A stretch of 64,000 nt of DNA from Isochrysis galbana. Lineage: Eukaryota > Haptophyta > Isochrysidales > Isochrysidaceae. Location: the NCBI GenBank assembly GCA_018136815.1, contig CM030934.1, positions 6,840,573-6,904,572 of the forward strand. Reading direction: 5' to 3'. The notes below the pieces were generated by a model. The model saw only the letters and a program-made list of their open reading frames with translations. It searched no databases and was not told where the DNA came from. Made by a program: the position numbers and the translations under genes. Shown piece by piece: positions 19,701-27,020 of the stretch. The first letter of the stretch is position 1. Each line of letters starts with the position of its first letter.

Positions 19701-21431
19701 TCCGATTCCGGGCCCGCCATCCAGTCCAGTTATTTGGCTCCGGGTACGCCGACTTCCGAAGAGATGAGAGCGGCCCTGGCGGAAGATCCGTTCGTAGAGC
19801 CACTCCTAGGCTCAGGAGAGACGGTCAATCACGAGCCATCAGGCCTAGGGTCGCCTCCGCCGGCCGCCGCCTCAGGCCCCATTGCCGAAGATGATTCGTG
19901 TTCCAGTTCTGTCGCTCCCGTTCCCGCTCAGCAATCCAAGATGTTTCGCCGTTTCGTCGTTCACGATGGGCTCGTCTACTATCGCACCGTCCTTGACTCC
20001 ACCGACCCGGACTCGCTAGTGCTCTATGTTCCGCCCTCGTTGCGGTCTCGCTACCTCTTTGCCTACCACGATCGCTCCGGTCACCTTGGAGTTTCTCGTA
20101 TGTCCGGTCTTCTTCGTACTCGGGTATACTGGCCTGGCATGTCTTCCGACGTTGCGTCCTACGTCCGAGAATGCCACGAGTGCACCCTCGCCAAGCCGCT
20201 ACCGAGGGCTCTAGCGTCGCCCTCCGGTCTCTCCGTGGGCACCTACCCCTTTGATGTGGTCTACTGCGACGTGCTCGCACTGGCTCCCACTCACAACTTC
20301 GTGCCTGGAGTCTCGGGTTACGACAAGCTGGTCGTCTTCATCGACTCGCTCACTCGATGGATTGAGGCTGAGCCTTCGAATGGGGATCCTTCGTCGGAGG
20401 TGGCCTTGGACATGTTCATCCGCTTGATTGTGACGCGTTATGGAGTCCCTAGGCAGCTTCGAACCGACGCCGGTTCGAATCTATGTTCGGTTCTTGTTTC
20501 GCGTATTCTGGAGCTCACCGGGACTGATTTGTCGAGTACAGAGCCGTATCGACATGAGGGTGTAGGCTTCGTCGAACGCGCTCAGCAAACGCTCATTCGT
20601 TTGATGCGCGCCTCGAACGAGGGTGGCGGTCATTGGGTCGACCATTTGCCGTTCCTACTCCTCTCGTTGAGGGCTTCTTCCGGTCGTGTCACCTCCCGGT
20701 CTCCAGCGTCTTTGATCTTTGGGCGTGAGCTGCGTCTGCCCGCTCAACTCTCTGATCCGAAGTCTGTTTCGCCAACTGCTCTCGAGGCGGCGTCCGCCGA
20801 CGTTCGCTCGTACGCATCCAGGCTCAATGCGAGCCTCCGCCTCTCTTGGTCCAGCGCTCTCGAGGCTACCCTAGCCGCTCAGGCTGAGTCAGTCCGTGAC
20901 GCTACGATCAAGTCTCAAAGACCAGCTCGTTTCGAACCTGGGGATCGCGTCTGCCTGCGATTACCAGGCCATGCCAACAAGTTGCAATTCATCTACTCGG
21001 GTCCCTACCGCGTCGTAGAGGCTCTGTCCGACACTAGGTACCGACTCCGTGATTTGGAGAACCGGTTAGTCAAGGAGGAGGTGCATATCTCGAACCTCCG
21101 GCCGTATCATACTTTCGTTGATGAAGAGCCGCTGGCTGACGACGAGTACATCGTTGAAAAGTTGCTCGATCGTCGTAGCCATGGCGATTCTACCGAGTAC
21201 CTCGTGAAGTGGCGTGGCTATTCTCTTCGAGAAGCCACCTGGGAGTCTCGTTCCGAGTTGCTCCGTCGTTGTTCTGATTTGCTTGATGATTATGATCGCT
21301 CCGTCGAAGAGACTTGTCCAGAAGATGTTGAGTCCCCGGAAGCAACTTCTTCGTCGGCCAGGAATACTCCTCTTCCTCCCGTTCTCGATGCGCCGTCTTC
21401 GCGCACTCGATCCAGGCTCCATTCTCGTTGA
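13782..21431 (+). CDS. Ty3/Gypsy chromodomain Pol with methyltransferase-like domain, copy A
   Basis: Open without a stop for 7.6 kb. Order: Ser/Pro-rich linker (13.8-15.2 kb); C5-methyltransferase-like domain (15.22-15.82 kb); linker; aspartic protease with LADTGAG (about 17065) and LLLGNDFL; a beta-rich PR-RT linker domain (17.6-17.9 kb); reverse transcriptase with YLDDVG (about 18657); RNase H with KTDGASK (about 19150); integrase with HHCC zinc finger (20.07-20.18 kb) and D-D-E residues in YCDVLA, RTDAGSN and GFVERAQQ; and a C-terminal chromodomain (21.14-21.29 kb, LVKWRGYS, ATWE). Chromodomain at the integrase end places it among Ty3 chromodomain elements, where it guides insertion to chromatin marks. 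No ATG is needed if pol is made by UAG readthrough; the first GTG is at 13947. All catalytic motifs are intact, so the copy may be recently active. Confidence 0.92.
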   Translation, partial: GSGGVPVLQTLAENIAGGGPERHHHHPDPIPTSLGEKSCQRGDSPPVSSSIQSSTVGAASPAEAPAGRLSRKPESTLDPGSWKQVCPGDSRDPTLRNSCTSTSSSITPHAIRMLGADSRSLPLLESISTDTMLSSVPSNSPRSFDASSSLDSPPDGPAQGGGLGRFDASSVSSFRKRTVVKPSRAVDSVSSSALGSMDRSDVAAAAYENVVAALPVSALSRRDPSGDLSPKGHSRSRSADESSLSTVGSRAVEAETSVSSSPLSPVRYISPSSCSFSRLEVAPVLVSDLVPDPEGSASGVDEVEGSKGAAAFRAHAVATPASGDAGAVDYDPTSRTTRTPASPLSLGSPEDPRSRDRPPEPTPFMSSPPKLEGDDLLPLNSTAEAIHRIAVVGCSSAAKSTETARAPTRELQMLAASRARASGSSVILPRHLAEAALALRRPDASTHASPSAVLPTHFDELCAELAAIHDAVTFDAAEGIPPPRVLVVGEASGVVSSMFLLAGAHVATCDLRPSEIDYIPHFCGDALHIQNLGWDLVVAHPPCTYLSAVSCQWLDREPGRRQALESAARVFLAMASADAPFVAVENPRMHAEASALVGGLRPRQFVQPWQHGTGHQKATGLYLTASLPPLQPSKIVEGRLSAMADLSPSPHRGALRSRTYVGIAGAMAAQWMPVLRRYARKAKASRSLDFTVDWAISQAAASLRERPSLCSTGFELAEPRTALARFMEGRGEAASSSHLTPPSGSLVSDSVVVIPDVGPVADASRLLHQEDSETNVSQDGTEAKGDRFTPWEWPIKDRSTTPGPPNTVKKRRSKWQVFDRDVISGVHRWRDVTPSIAQEIAEQAAAAEPSEPPILSRLGSQGINALSPSASFTAGDEGVAEPTGSVVAERPLENGDVGLDSGEDDTPETPEHRSMQALETKPSDAADGEGTPQALCGDGAAARGLSAAGFSELSKLPKTDLQKSLEKEWSRQMDQPRHPTDRRGLGYDGVPNPSSSAKASPYSSIPFVPQTVAAAIERVPHVDESSPSRLASNPTTLSPGAGTSLPVESIADTPPPLYPCHCLYVRDLVVCRADGDRAAQGFVLPDVALTVNSTLADTGAGPSVITTALLDRLPEDACVERVSDATVPNLHGPDGLPLITRGRASLVFSLSGRLFRHSFAVIEGNPMLLLGNDFLAAHSATISLDAASSEGSLRLRPASGDAEDSSRVLSECVVRVSTAPPPVADSGFVGAISMSPGQPLTVDFLERSTGTRETPGGSEGEAAADARQPLYTPLFESADEFAAKAPASTSSEYLLYTEQAVTIPAFHRATIWVRVPLALRDHSDCAMLVDRLPNREALDSSSLVMPTVVTPTDDHRIAVTIVHTGVNALTLPSLHPIASLQVRFKLHRGWTPTGSEGDGDPVTALSEEQRSLLDSATIDPDRLLSDDQREEVRQLLARRIKAFALHPGAPNHTHVLEVELPLNPGAVPHRHAPSRVGRAGELIIEEEVAKMEAAGIIRKSNSAWASRVVLVSKKDGSVRFCVDYRDTNAKLRVEDSPLPLIVEAIDRLASGQGPLSSLFLCTLDLASGFWGIPIKESHKHITAFTTHRGKYEFNFLPFGIQSGPSYMCRLMDIVLGALAWEICMPYLDDVGIWSTGVGPSEEARAQASFEQMLHRLDLVLERLEWAGLTCKMSKCVFFATSTEYLGHVVSREGLKMDPKKVAAVADIDPSSINSLEAVRSFLGLCSYYRRFIRQFAAKAAPLTALTRRGCDVAKESQSEECRRAIQELKTAITSEPVLTPPRDDRPFIVKTDGASKLGIAGILSQLGDDNRERVVGYYARSLTSAERHWTVTEIELLAALESIRNWRPYLWGRRFKLVVDHSALRWLHTMKDQVAGGPASRLTRWALKLAEYRFDVEHKPGAVHQDADGLSRLASLEPEHEDEPLAGPASLAVREPGSESLAEHERSHPVAAITRSVATARGLQALDRSRRRASDSGPAIQSSYLAPGTPTSEEMRAALAEDPFVEPLLGSGETVNHEPSGLGSPPPAAASGPIAEDDSCSSSVAPVPAQQSKMFRRFVVHDGLVYYRTVLDSTDPDSLVLYVPPSLRSRYLFAYHDRSGHLGVSRMSGLLRTRVYWPGMSSDVASYVRECHECTLAKPLPRALASPSGLSVGTYPFDVVYCDVLALAPTHNFVPGVSGYDKLVVFIDSLTRWIEAEPSNGDPSSEVALDMFIRLIVTRYGVPRQLRTDAGSNLCSVLVSRILELTGTDLSSTEPYRHEGVGFVERAQQTLIRLMRASNEGGGHWVDHLPFLLLSLRASSGRVTSRSPASLIFGRELRLPAQLSDPKSVSPTALEAASADVRSYASRLNASLRLSWSSALEATLAAQAESVRDATIKSQRPARFEPGDRVCLRLPGHANKLQFIYSGPYRVVEALSDTRYRLRDLENRLVKEEVHISNLRPYHTFVDEEPLADDEYIVEKLLDRRSHGDSTEYLVKWRGYSLREATWESRSELLRRCSDLLDDYDRSVEETCPEDVESPEATSSSARNTPLPPVLDAPSSRTRSRLHSR
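15222..15815 (+). other. Phage-type cytosine methyltransferase-like domain in Pol A
   Basis: About 198 residues. A Rossmann start VLVVGEASGVVSSMFLLAG stands for SAM motif I, then an acidic CDLRPSE strand end, GDALH, and AHPPCTYLS with the cysteine codon at 15408-15410 in the position of the catalytic PPC motif IV of C5-cytosine methyltransferases. VENPRMH (Glu codon 15534) matches motif VI (ENV). RSRTYVGIAGAMAAQW resembles the terminal motif X. The order and phrasing recall small phage proteins annotated as DNA cytosine methylases (known from memory; not searched). A target recognition domain is short or absent, so activity is unproven. Confidence 0.75.
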
Positions 21432-21818
21432 TCCCATGTCTTGGGTAAGGGACCCGTCCCTCTAGGCTAGCCCCACGCCTCGGCTAGGGCTCCGAGTTCA
21501 AATTTCTGTCAGAGCGAATCATGGAGGTGCTGAACGCGTGCTGCCTGCGCTCTACACCCGGCGCAACACCCGAGCAAAGCTCCTGTAAAAGGGAGAAGTG
21601 GGTGGGGCAGTGCGTACGAAAGAGGCCGCCGCGTTAAGCCGCCGATTTCGTGCTCGCTTTGGATCCAAAGGGTGTTCTTGTCTCCACGTTTCGCTCGCTA
21701 TGTTTCGTTGCTTCTTGTTCCGATTCTGACCTCTGGTCAGCTCAGGTTCCAAGTTCCAGGTCTCTGTTTCCAGGTTCACCGCTCGACATCGGGAGACGTC
21801 TCGATCTTAGTCGGGGGG
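21432..21818 (+). other. 3' untranslated region and polypurine tract of copy A
   Basis: Non-coding stretch between the pol stop and the LTR. It ends in AGTCGGGGGG directly before the LTR TG at 21819, the expected place and composition for the plus-strand primer. The same block precedes the LTRs at 24006 and 48052 (both minus). Confidence 0.65.
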
Positions 21819-22684
21819 TGTCGCATTCATCTTAGATGATGCGATTTCCAGGCTCTTGTTTCCAGGTCCTTCGCCGTGCGGCCACACGGTGAAGCTCAGG
21901 TACATCTAGGTTGGTAGGGTTCGTCCCTAGCGATCTAGAATTCGAGTTCTCGTTTCGTTCCTTCTAGCCTGTTTGTCAGGTCTAGATTCCAGGTTTCCTC
22001 CTTTCGGGTAATCTTTACCCAAAGGAGCCAGGTCGCCTGTCACTCGCTGCGCGCTTGTCTCAGGCTCTCAGGTTACCTTGTGAAGGCTTGTTTAGCTTCT
22101 TGCAAGGCTTGTCGTTTCTTGTTGGGTTCCGGTTCTTTCTTGGGACCTGCTCACTTTCGTTGTCGTCCAGGCCTGTTCTTCGTAGGTTCTGCTTGGCCTG
22201 GTTAGGGTTTCGTTGCCTTCCCGCGTTCGGCGTTTGGCGTTGGCGTTCGGAAATTTCCTCTCACATTCCCTAGGTCCGCTACCCTTGGCTTGTAGGTCCT
22301 TGCTTCTTTCTTCTCGGTCAAGGTTTTGGCGAGCAAGTCGGTTGCTCTATCCGCTCGAGATTTGAGGTTTAATTTGCCATCTCCCCTTGGAGACCGGTGT
22401 AGGTTCGCTTCCTAGGTGAGGGAATCTTTCCCCTTGATGCAAGTTACATGCAAGCCCTTGGCCCCTTTGGTGTTTCTTCCCCTTGGTTGCTACTCAGGGT
22501 TGTTCGTTAGAAGCGTCTAGAAGGTTCACGCTCAACGGCAAGATTTATTCGGTCGTGAAGATATCTCGTCGCGATCTGTATCCAAAGTGATCGCCGTGGT
22601 CGCGCGACACGACGCTCCCCTTCGGACTCTCCGCTACGTGGGAAGTTACAACGGAGACACGCTCCGGCCGTCGCTGCGGAGTCT
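21819..22684 (+). repeat. 3' LTR of copy A (arm 1 of palindrome)
   Basis: Starts TGTCGCATTC right after the G-rich tract. Its reverse complement recurs at 23142-24006. The 3' end is placed where similarity to the second arm stops (GCGGAGTCT); a clean CA terminus is not visible there, so the right boundary is approximate. About 866 bases. Confidence 0.65.
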
Positions 22685-23141
22685 CTCTCTCTCTCGCTCT
22701 CTCTCTCCGTCTCTCGCGACGTGTTTGAGTTATCGGTGATTTGGGGTCGCGGTTGCTTGATAATTTGCTTGGTTTGGGTGAATGATTCCGGTGTGTTCGT
22801 GAGTCGGTGTATCCTGTTGTTCTCAGCTCCGTTGTCCGTCGTTGTTCGCTGCGTCGCTGCACTCAAGCAGCTTAGGCTCCCTCCCTGAGGGAAGAGTTCT
22901 TTGTAGGTCTAACAATCTCTTAAAACCCAACACACTAGGGCCGCTAGGAGCGCCTCGCCGCCCCACAGCCCTTCGTTCGCCGTTCGTTCCCCGTCCAGAC
23001 ACCCAAATGGGGTTGCCCGACCCAGTCCAGAATTTCATTCACCCGACTCCCGGTGGGGAGGAGGGCCAAAGCGCCGCGCTAGCCGCCGGTGCTGCTCGCG
23101 ACGGAGTGGCTCAGAGCCCTCCGGCTCCGCTCGACTCGACA

Positions 23142-24006
23142 AGACTCCGCAGCGACGGCCGGAGCGTGTCTCCCTTGTAACTTCCCACGTAGCGGAGAGT
23201 CCGAAGGGGAGCGTCATGTCGCGCGACCACGGCGATCACTTTGGATACAGATCGCAACGAGATATCTTCACGACAGAGGAAATCTTGCCGTTGAGCATGA
23301 ACCTTCTAGACGCTTCTAACGAACGACCCTGAATAGCAACCAAGGGGAAGAAACACCAAAGGGGCCAAGGGCTTGCATGTAGCTTGCATCAAGGGGAAAG
23401 ATTCCCTCACCTAGGAAGCGAACCTACACCGATCTCCAAGGGGAGATGGCAAATTAAACCTCAAATCTCGAGCAGATAGAGCAACCGACTCGCTCGCCCA
23501 AACCTTGACCGAGAAGAAAGAATCAAGGACCTACCAGCCAAGGGTAGCGGACCTAGGGAATGTGAGAGGAAATTTCCGAACGCCAACGCGAACGCCAAAC
23601 GCGGGAAGGCAACGAAACCCTAACCAGGCCAAGCAGAACCTACGAAGAACAGGCCTGGACGACAACGAAAGTTAGCAGGTCCCCAGCAAGAACCGGAACC
23701 CAACAAAAAACAACAAGCCTTGCAAGAAGCTAAATAAGCCTCCACAAGGTGACCTGAGAGCCTGAGACAAGCACACAGCGAGCGACAGGCAACCTGGCTC
23801 CTTTGGGTCAAGATTGCCCGAAAGGAGGAAACCTGGAATCTAGACCTGACAGACAGGCTAGACGGAACGAAACGAGAACTCGAATTCTAGATCGCTAGGG
23901 ACGAACCCTACCAACCTAGAAGTACCTGAGCTTCACCGTGTGGCCGCACGGCGAAGGACCTGGAAACAAGAGCCTGGAAATCGCATCATCTAGGATGAAT
24001 GCGACA
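23142..24006 (-). repeat. Second LTR, minus strand (arm 2)
   Basis: On the minus strand it begins TGTCGCATTC after AGTCGGGGGG and runs into the leader at about 23141 (GTCGAGTCGAGCGG). Several substitutions and small indels distinguish it from arm 1, so it is not a pure assembly mirror. Confidence 0.65.
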
Positions 24007-24239
24007 CCCCCCGACTAAGATCGAGACGTCTCCCGATGTCGAGCGGTGAACGGTTCCGATTTGGAGGTCGGGTACGCCGACCGTGGAACCCTAGTAGCCG
24101 GAGAGGCGTGGCCCTTTTGGTCTAGGGCAGGAGGCTCGTCCATGGATGGTTCCCTCTGAGCCGGCCTAGCAGAATGCGCAGCGGCGCGCAGTCGGTGCGT
24201 CTGGCAAGGCCGGAGATAACACAGTACTCCAACGTTCTT

Positions 24240-24517
24240 GGCTGCGAGAGCAAATCTCGGCGGATCGGGAAGGCTGGCTCGGACGCGCAGGCGTCATCCT
24301 GGGCGATGGTGGGGCTAGTGACGGAGATGCGCTATTCCTCAGTCCGTATTTCAATCCCGAAGATCCGAACGATTGCTGGTTCAACTTCTGTCATTCCTCA
24401 ACACGGTTTTTTGCAGAGGAAGTGTTCGGCAGATGGAAGAACAAATTTCGGTTTTTGCTTCACCGTATCGAGGTGTCGTGGAAGTTGGCCACTCTGCTGA
24501 TATACGCCGAGCGATGA
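24240..24517 (+). pseudogene. PIF/Harbinger-type (HARBI1-like) transposase fragment
   Basis: Translating from about 24240 gives GVILGDGGASDGDALFLSPY followed by FNFCHSSTRFFAEEVFGRWK, then a stop at 24515-24517. The pattern ILGD-x-LxxPY ... HSxxRxxxExxFGRxKxRF is the end of the DDE_4 nuclease of Harbinger transposases. Only the C-terminal part remains; no terminal repeats were found. It is a relic, sitting just left of the solo LTR. Confidence 0.55.
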
Positions 24518-24616
24518 TCCTTCCATCTGCCAATTCGTGCACTGCCGAGCGAGCCCGATGACCCATCCACTCCATTGCCGGGGGTTCAATCGAAGGAGGT
24601 CATCAGGGCGATACAT

Positions 24617-25459
24617 TGTCGCATTCGCGATGTCTCAGAGGCAAAAAGAAATAACAGTAAAAGAAAAACAGTAAACAGTAAAAAGAACAGAGGAAGAAAG
24701 AAGAAGAAAAGTGAAAAAGAAGAGAAAAAAACCCAGAGTATATAGGGCGGTTCTCAGCCCTTCCCATCGGCCCTATGGCTACGTAAACTCTCGCGTGGCA
24801 TAGTGGTTCAACCCACCGCCTCCACCAACCTTTTGCTCTGGGTCGCGAGTTCGAGTCCGGTGGGTCGCGAGTTCGAGTCCGGTGGGTCGCGAGTTCGAGT
24901 CCGGTGGGTCGCGAGTTCGAGTCCGGTGGGTCGCGAGTTCGAGTCCGGTGGGTCGCGAGTTCGAGTCCGGTGGGTCGCGAGTTCGAGTCCGGACGGAGCG
25001 CTCTGCAGTTCGAGCCCCGCTCCTTCTCCTCTCCGCTCTTCTTCTACAGTTAAATTCCACGCTCTTCGTCTACCGTCAAATTCCGCACTCCGTCTACCGT
25101 TAGAAATCCTGCCTCTTCCTACTGTTAAAAATTCCGGCTACCGTTAAAATCCTGCCTCCGTCGCCTTGCCAAGACATTTCCTCTGCCTTCCTGCCAGCTT
25201 CCTTGCCAGTTCCTTCCGCCCCGGTTTCCCGCTTGTCTCTAAATCGGTTTCACCGCATTACGACCAAGCTTAGTGGGGAAACTCCTCGTCCAGTTCCGTT
25301 ACCCGAAAATCTCGTTCATCTCGTCGGGCCCCAGGGCCATCTCGTTCATCTCGTCGGGCCATCAAGGCCATCTCGTTCATCTCGTCGTCGGGCCATCAGG
25401 CCATCTCGTTACATCTCGTTCATCTCGTCACAATCCAAGCTGTGGCTTTGATTTCCACA
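24617..25459 (+). repeat. Solo LTR with 5-bp target duplication
   Basis: Begins TGTCGCATTCGCG and ends GATTTCCACA. It is flanked on both sides by TACAT (24612-24616 and 25460-25464), the 5-bp target duplication expected of Ty3-type integration. The first ten bases equal those of the copy A LTR, and a shorter minus-strand copy lies at 47413-48052 after the same G-rich tract. No internal region is attached, so it is a recombination remnant. It contains a TATA-like GAGTATATAGGG at 24735, a tRNA-like block, and a CTCGTTCATCTCGTCGGGCC tandem near its 3' end (25312-25430). Confidence 0.85.
24787..25020 (+). repeat. tRNA-like A box and sevenfold B-box array inside the LTR
   Basis: TGGCATAGTGG (24796-24806) fits the internal A-box consensus of RNA polymerase III genes. 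GTTCGAGTC (24849-24857), 42 bases further, fits the B box. The 22-base unit GGTCGCGAGTTCGAGTCCGG plus TG repeats seven times without change from 24841 to 24992, and a diverged B box follows at 25008. The minus-strand LTR copy has one unit only (47810-47818). No complete tRNA cloverleaf can be folded by eye, so this is tRNA-derived, not a tRNA gene. Confidence 0.75.
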
Positions 25460-25464
25460 TACAT

Positions 25465-25793
25465 GTTTACGTGAAAGATCAGAACTACTTGTATTTGTAG
25501 AGATGGCGATGGCGGCCGTTGCTGTTTGATTGCCTGCGTGCCAGAGGACAGCGCAGCCGCCATAGCCATTTCTGGCGATGCCCATAGGCCATAGGTGAGA
25601 AAGTTGCCCCTACGCCCCTGTCATCTACCATCTGTGCGGGACCGCTGGCTGCGAAGGATTCTCAGGCTATGTATGAATGTGACACCAAGCACCAAGCTCA
25701 AGCTATCCACTACTAGTAGTAGATATCTAGACTTCTAGGTACTAGGTATAGGTATCTAGGTAAAATCACCATCACCATCTCACCTGCCCCCTG
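25465..25793. other. Intergenic, nothing recognised
   Basis: Between the solo LTR and a LINE 3' fragment. A TAGGTATCTAG-type short repetition occurs at 25720-25765. Confidence 0.5.
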
Positions 25794-26120
25794 GACGAAT
25801 TGGGCACACCCCTTGGGCCTGAGTGAGGACAATGAGAAGGGGACGAGGGGACCACACCGGCGATAGGCGATAGGCGCGGCGGAGGGAACGACTTCGGAGG
25901 CTGACGGGCGCTTGGACCTATGGACCTAGCCACCTAGCGTCAGACATCAACCGTCAACCGTCCGTACGTAGTTAGTAGAGGAAGGTATAGGATATGGGAA
26001 GGCGGGCTTGGGCTTGGGCTTGGCAAGCACTTGGGGCTTGGGGCTTGGGCGGCGAGGGGGAGGAAGGCGGCGAAAGCGACATCGAGCGAGCAGTGAGGGA
26101 CGAGGATGAGAGAGGGGAGG
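25794..26120 (+). repeat. 5'-truncated LINE 3' end
   Basis: Starts GACGAATTGGG and follows the same block order as the minus-strand LINE tail at 1000-1454 (GGGCCTGAG, GGCGCGGCGGAG, GACGGGC, GGCGGCGA-AGCGACAT). Only 3' sequence is present, as expected for a 5'-truncated non-LTR insertion. Confidence 0.6.
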
Positions 26121-27020
26121 GCAGTAGTCTGTAGTCTCTTCTTCGTCGGTCCTCCGCTCCTCCGTGAATCGTGAATGTGAATGTGGCTATTTCACAGTGC
26201 ACAGTGCACAACATTATCAACATAAGCATAAGTAAGCATAATAAGCTTTTGACGAGGATGTCGTTTGTCGTTTGCCTTCTTCTTCTTCCTTCTTCCTTCT
26301 GGTAGAGTGTAGAGTGTGGTAATCCTTGCTTGATATGCGTTCTTTTTGGTCGTCGCGTGCCTACTCCTACATACTCCCGCTCCCGCATTGGGCATTGGGC
26401 TTTGTTGACAATTTGTTGGCCAGAGGAGGAATGAAAATGAAACGCGCATCCTTTTTCCGCGCTCACCGCCACCTCCATCATCCATCTGACATGTAACATG
26501 TTACTAGTTACTGACTCCCAACATCTATAATTTATTAATACTAAGTAATACTATAATTTCGAATTCGAATCTCCGATTTCATATCTCATATCTCGGATTA
26601 TCGGATTTCGATTTCGATTTCGACGCGGTCTGGCGGTTGGGGGACGGGCAGGAATCATTAGGCCCACGACGCCGAGGCGCGCCCCGAGTGCCCGACTTGA
26701 AACTGTGACCGGGGCCCGTTCTTGTCAATCCTCAATCCTCTTGGACTGGTGGCCTCCATCCACCATCCACGCCTCCATTTTAGATCGGGCTCCCGAGGAA
26801 AAAAAAACTCGACTAAATTTAATTCGAGGCTTCTCTCTCTCTCCTCTCTCTTTGCCAAAGCGTCCAGCGGCGCGATGACGTGCCGGCGCTGAAGCGGAGC
26901 GGGCCAGCACCAGCAGAGAGAGCGAGGCAGAGGCAGAGGCAGAGGCAGAGAGAGAGCGCGCGCGAGAGCGAGAAGAAAGACGGGAGGGCGAGTGCGTTTG
27001 TGTGGGTGCGGGCTGCCCGC
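26121..27020. other. Intergenic, upstream of the helical-repeat gene
   Basis: AT-richer from 26500 to 26620, with a TCGGATTTCGATTTCGATTT short tandem near 26601. The last 200 bases include CT/GA microsatellite on the gene strand. They should contain the promoter and 5' untranslated region of the gene at 27021. Confidence 0.45.

Larger units (their letters stand above)
21774..24051. repeat. Large inverted repeat: LTR - reversed leader - reversed LTR
   Basis: Arms 21774-22684 and 23142-24051 are reverse complements with scattered differences. The 457-base spacer (22685-23141) holds, on the minus strand, the same leader sequence that starts copy B at 48369-48740, plus a CT microsatellite. Both arms carry the G-rich tract and the end of the internal region, so the second LTR is not a simple 5' LTR. 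Confidence 0.75.

Noticed and set aside
24841..24992. Cluster of seven tRNA genes
   Set aside because: Only a 22-base B-box unit is repeated; there are no acceptor or anticodon stems between units.
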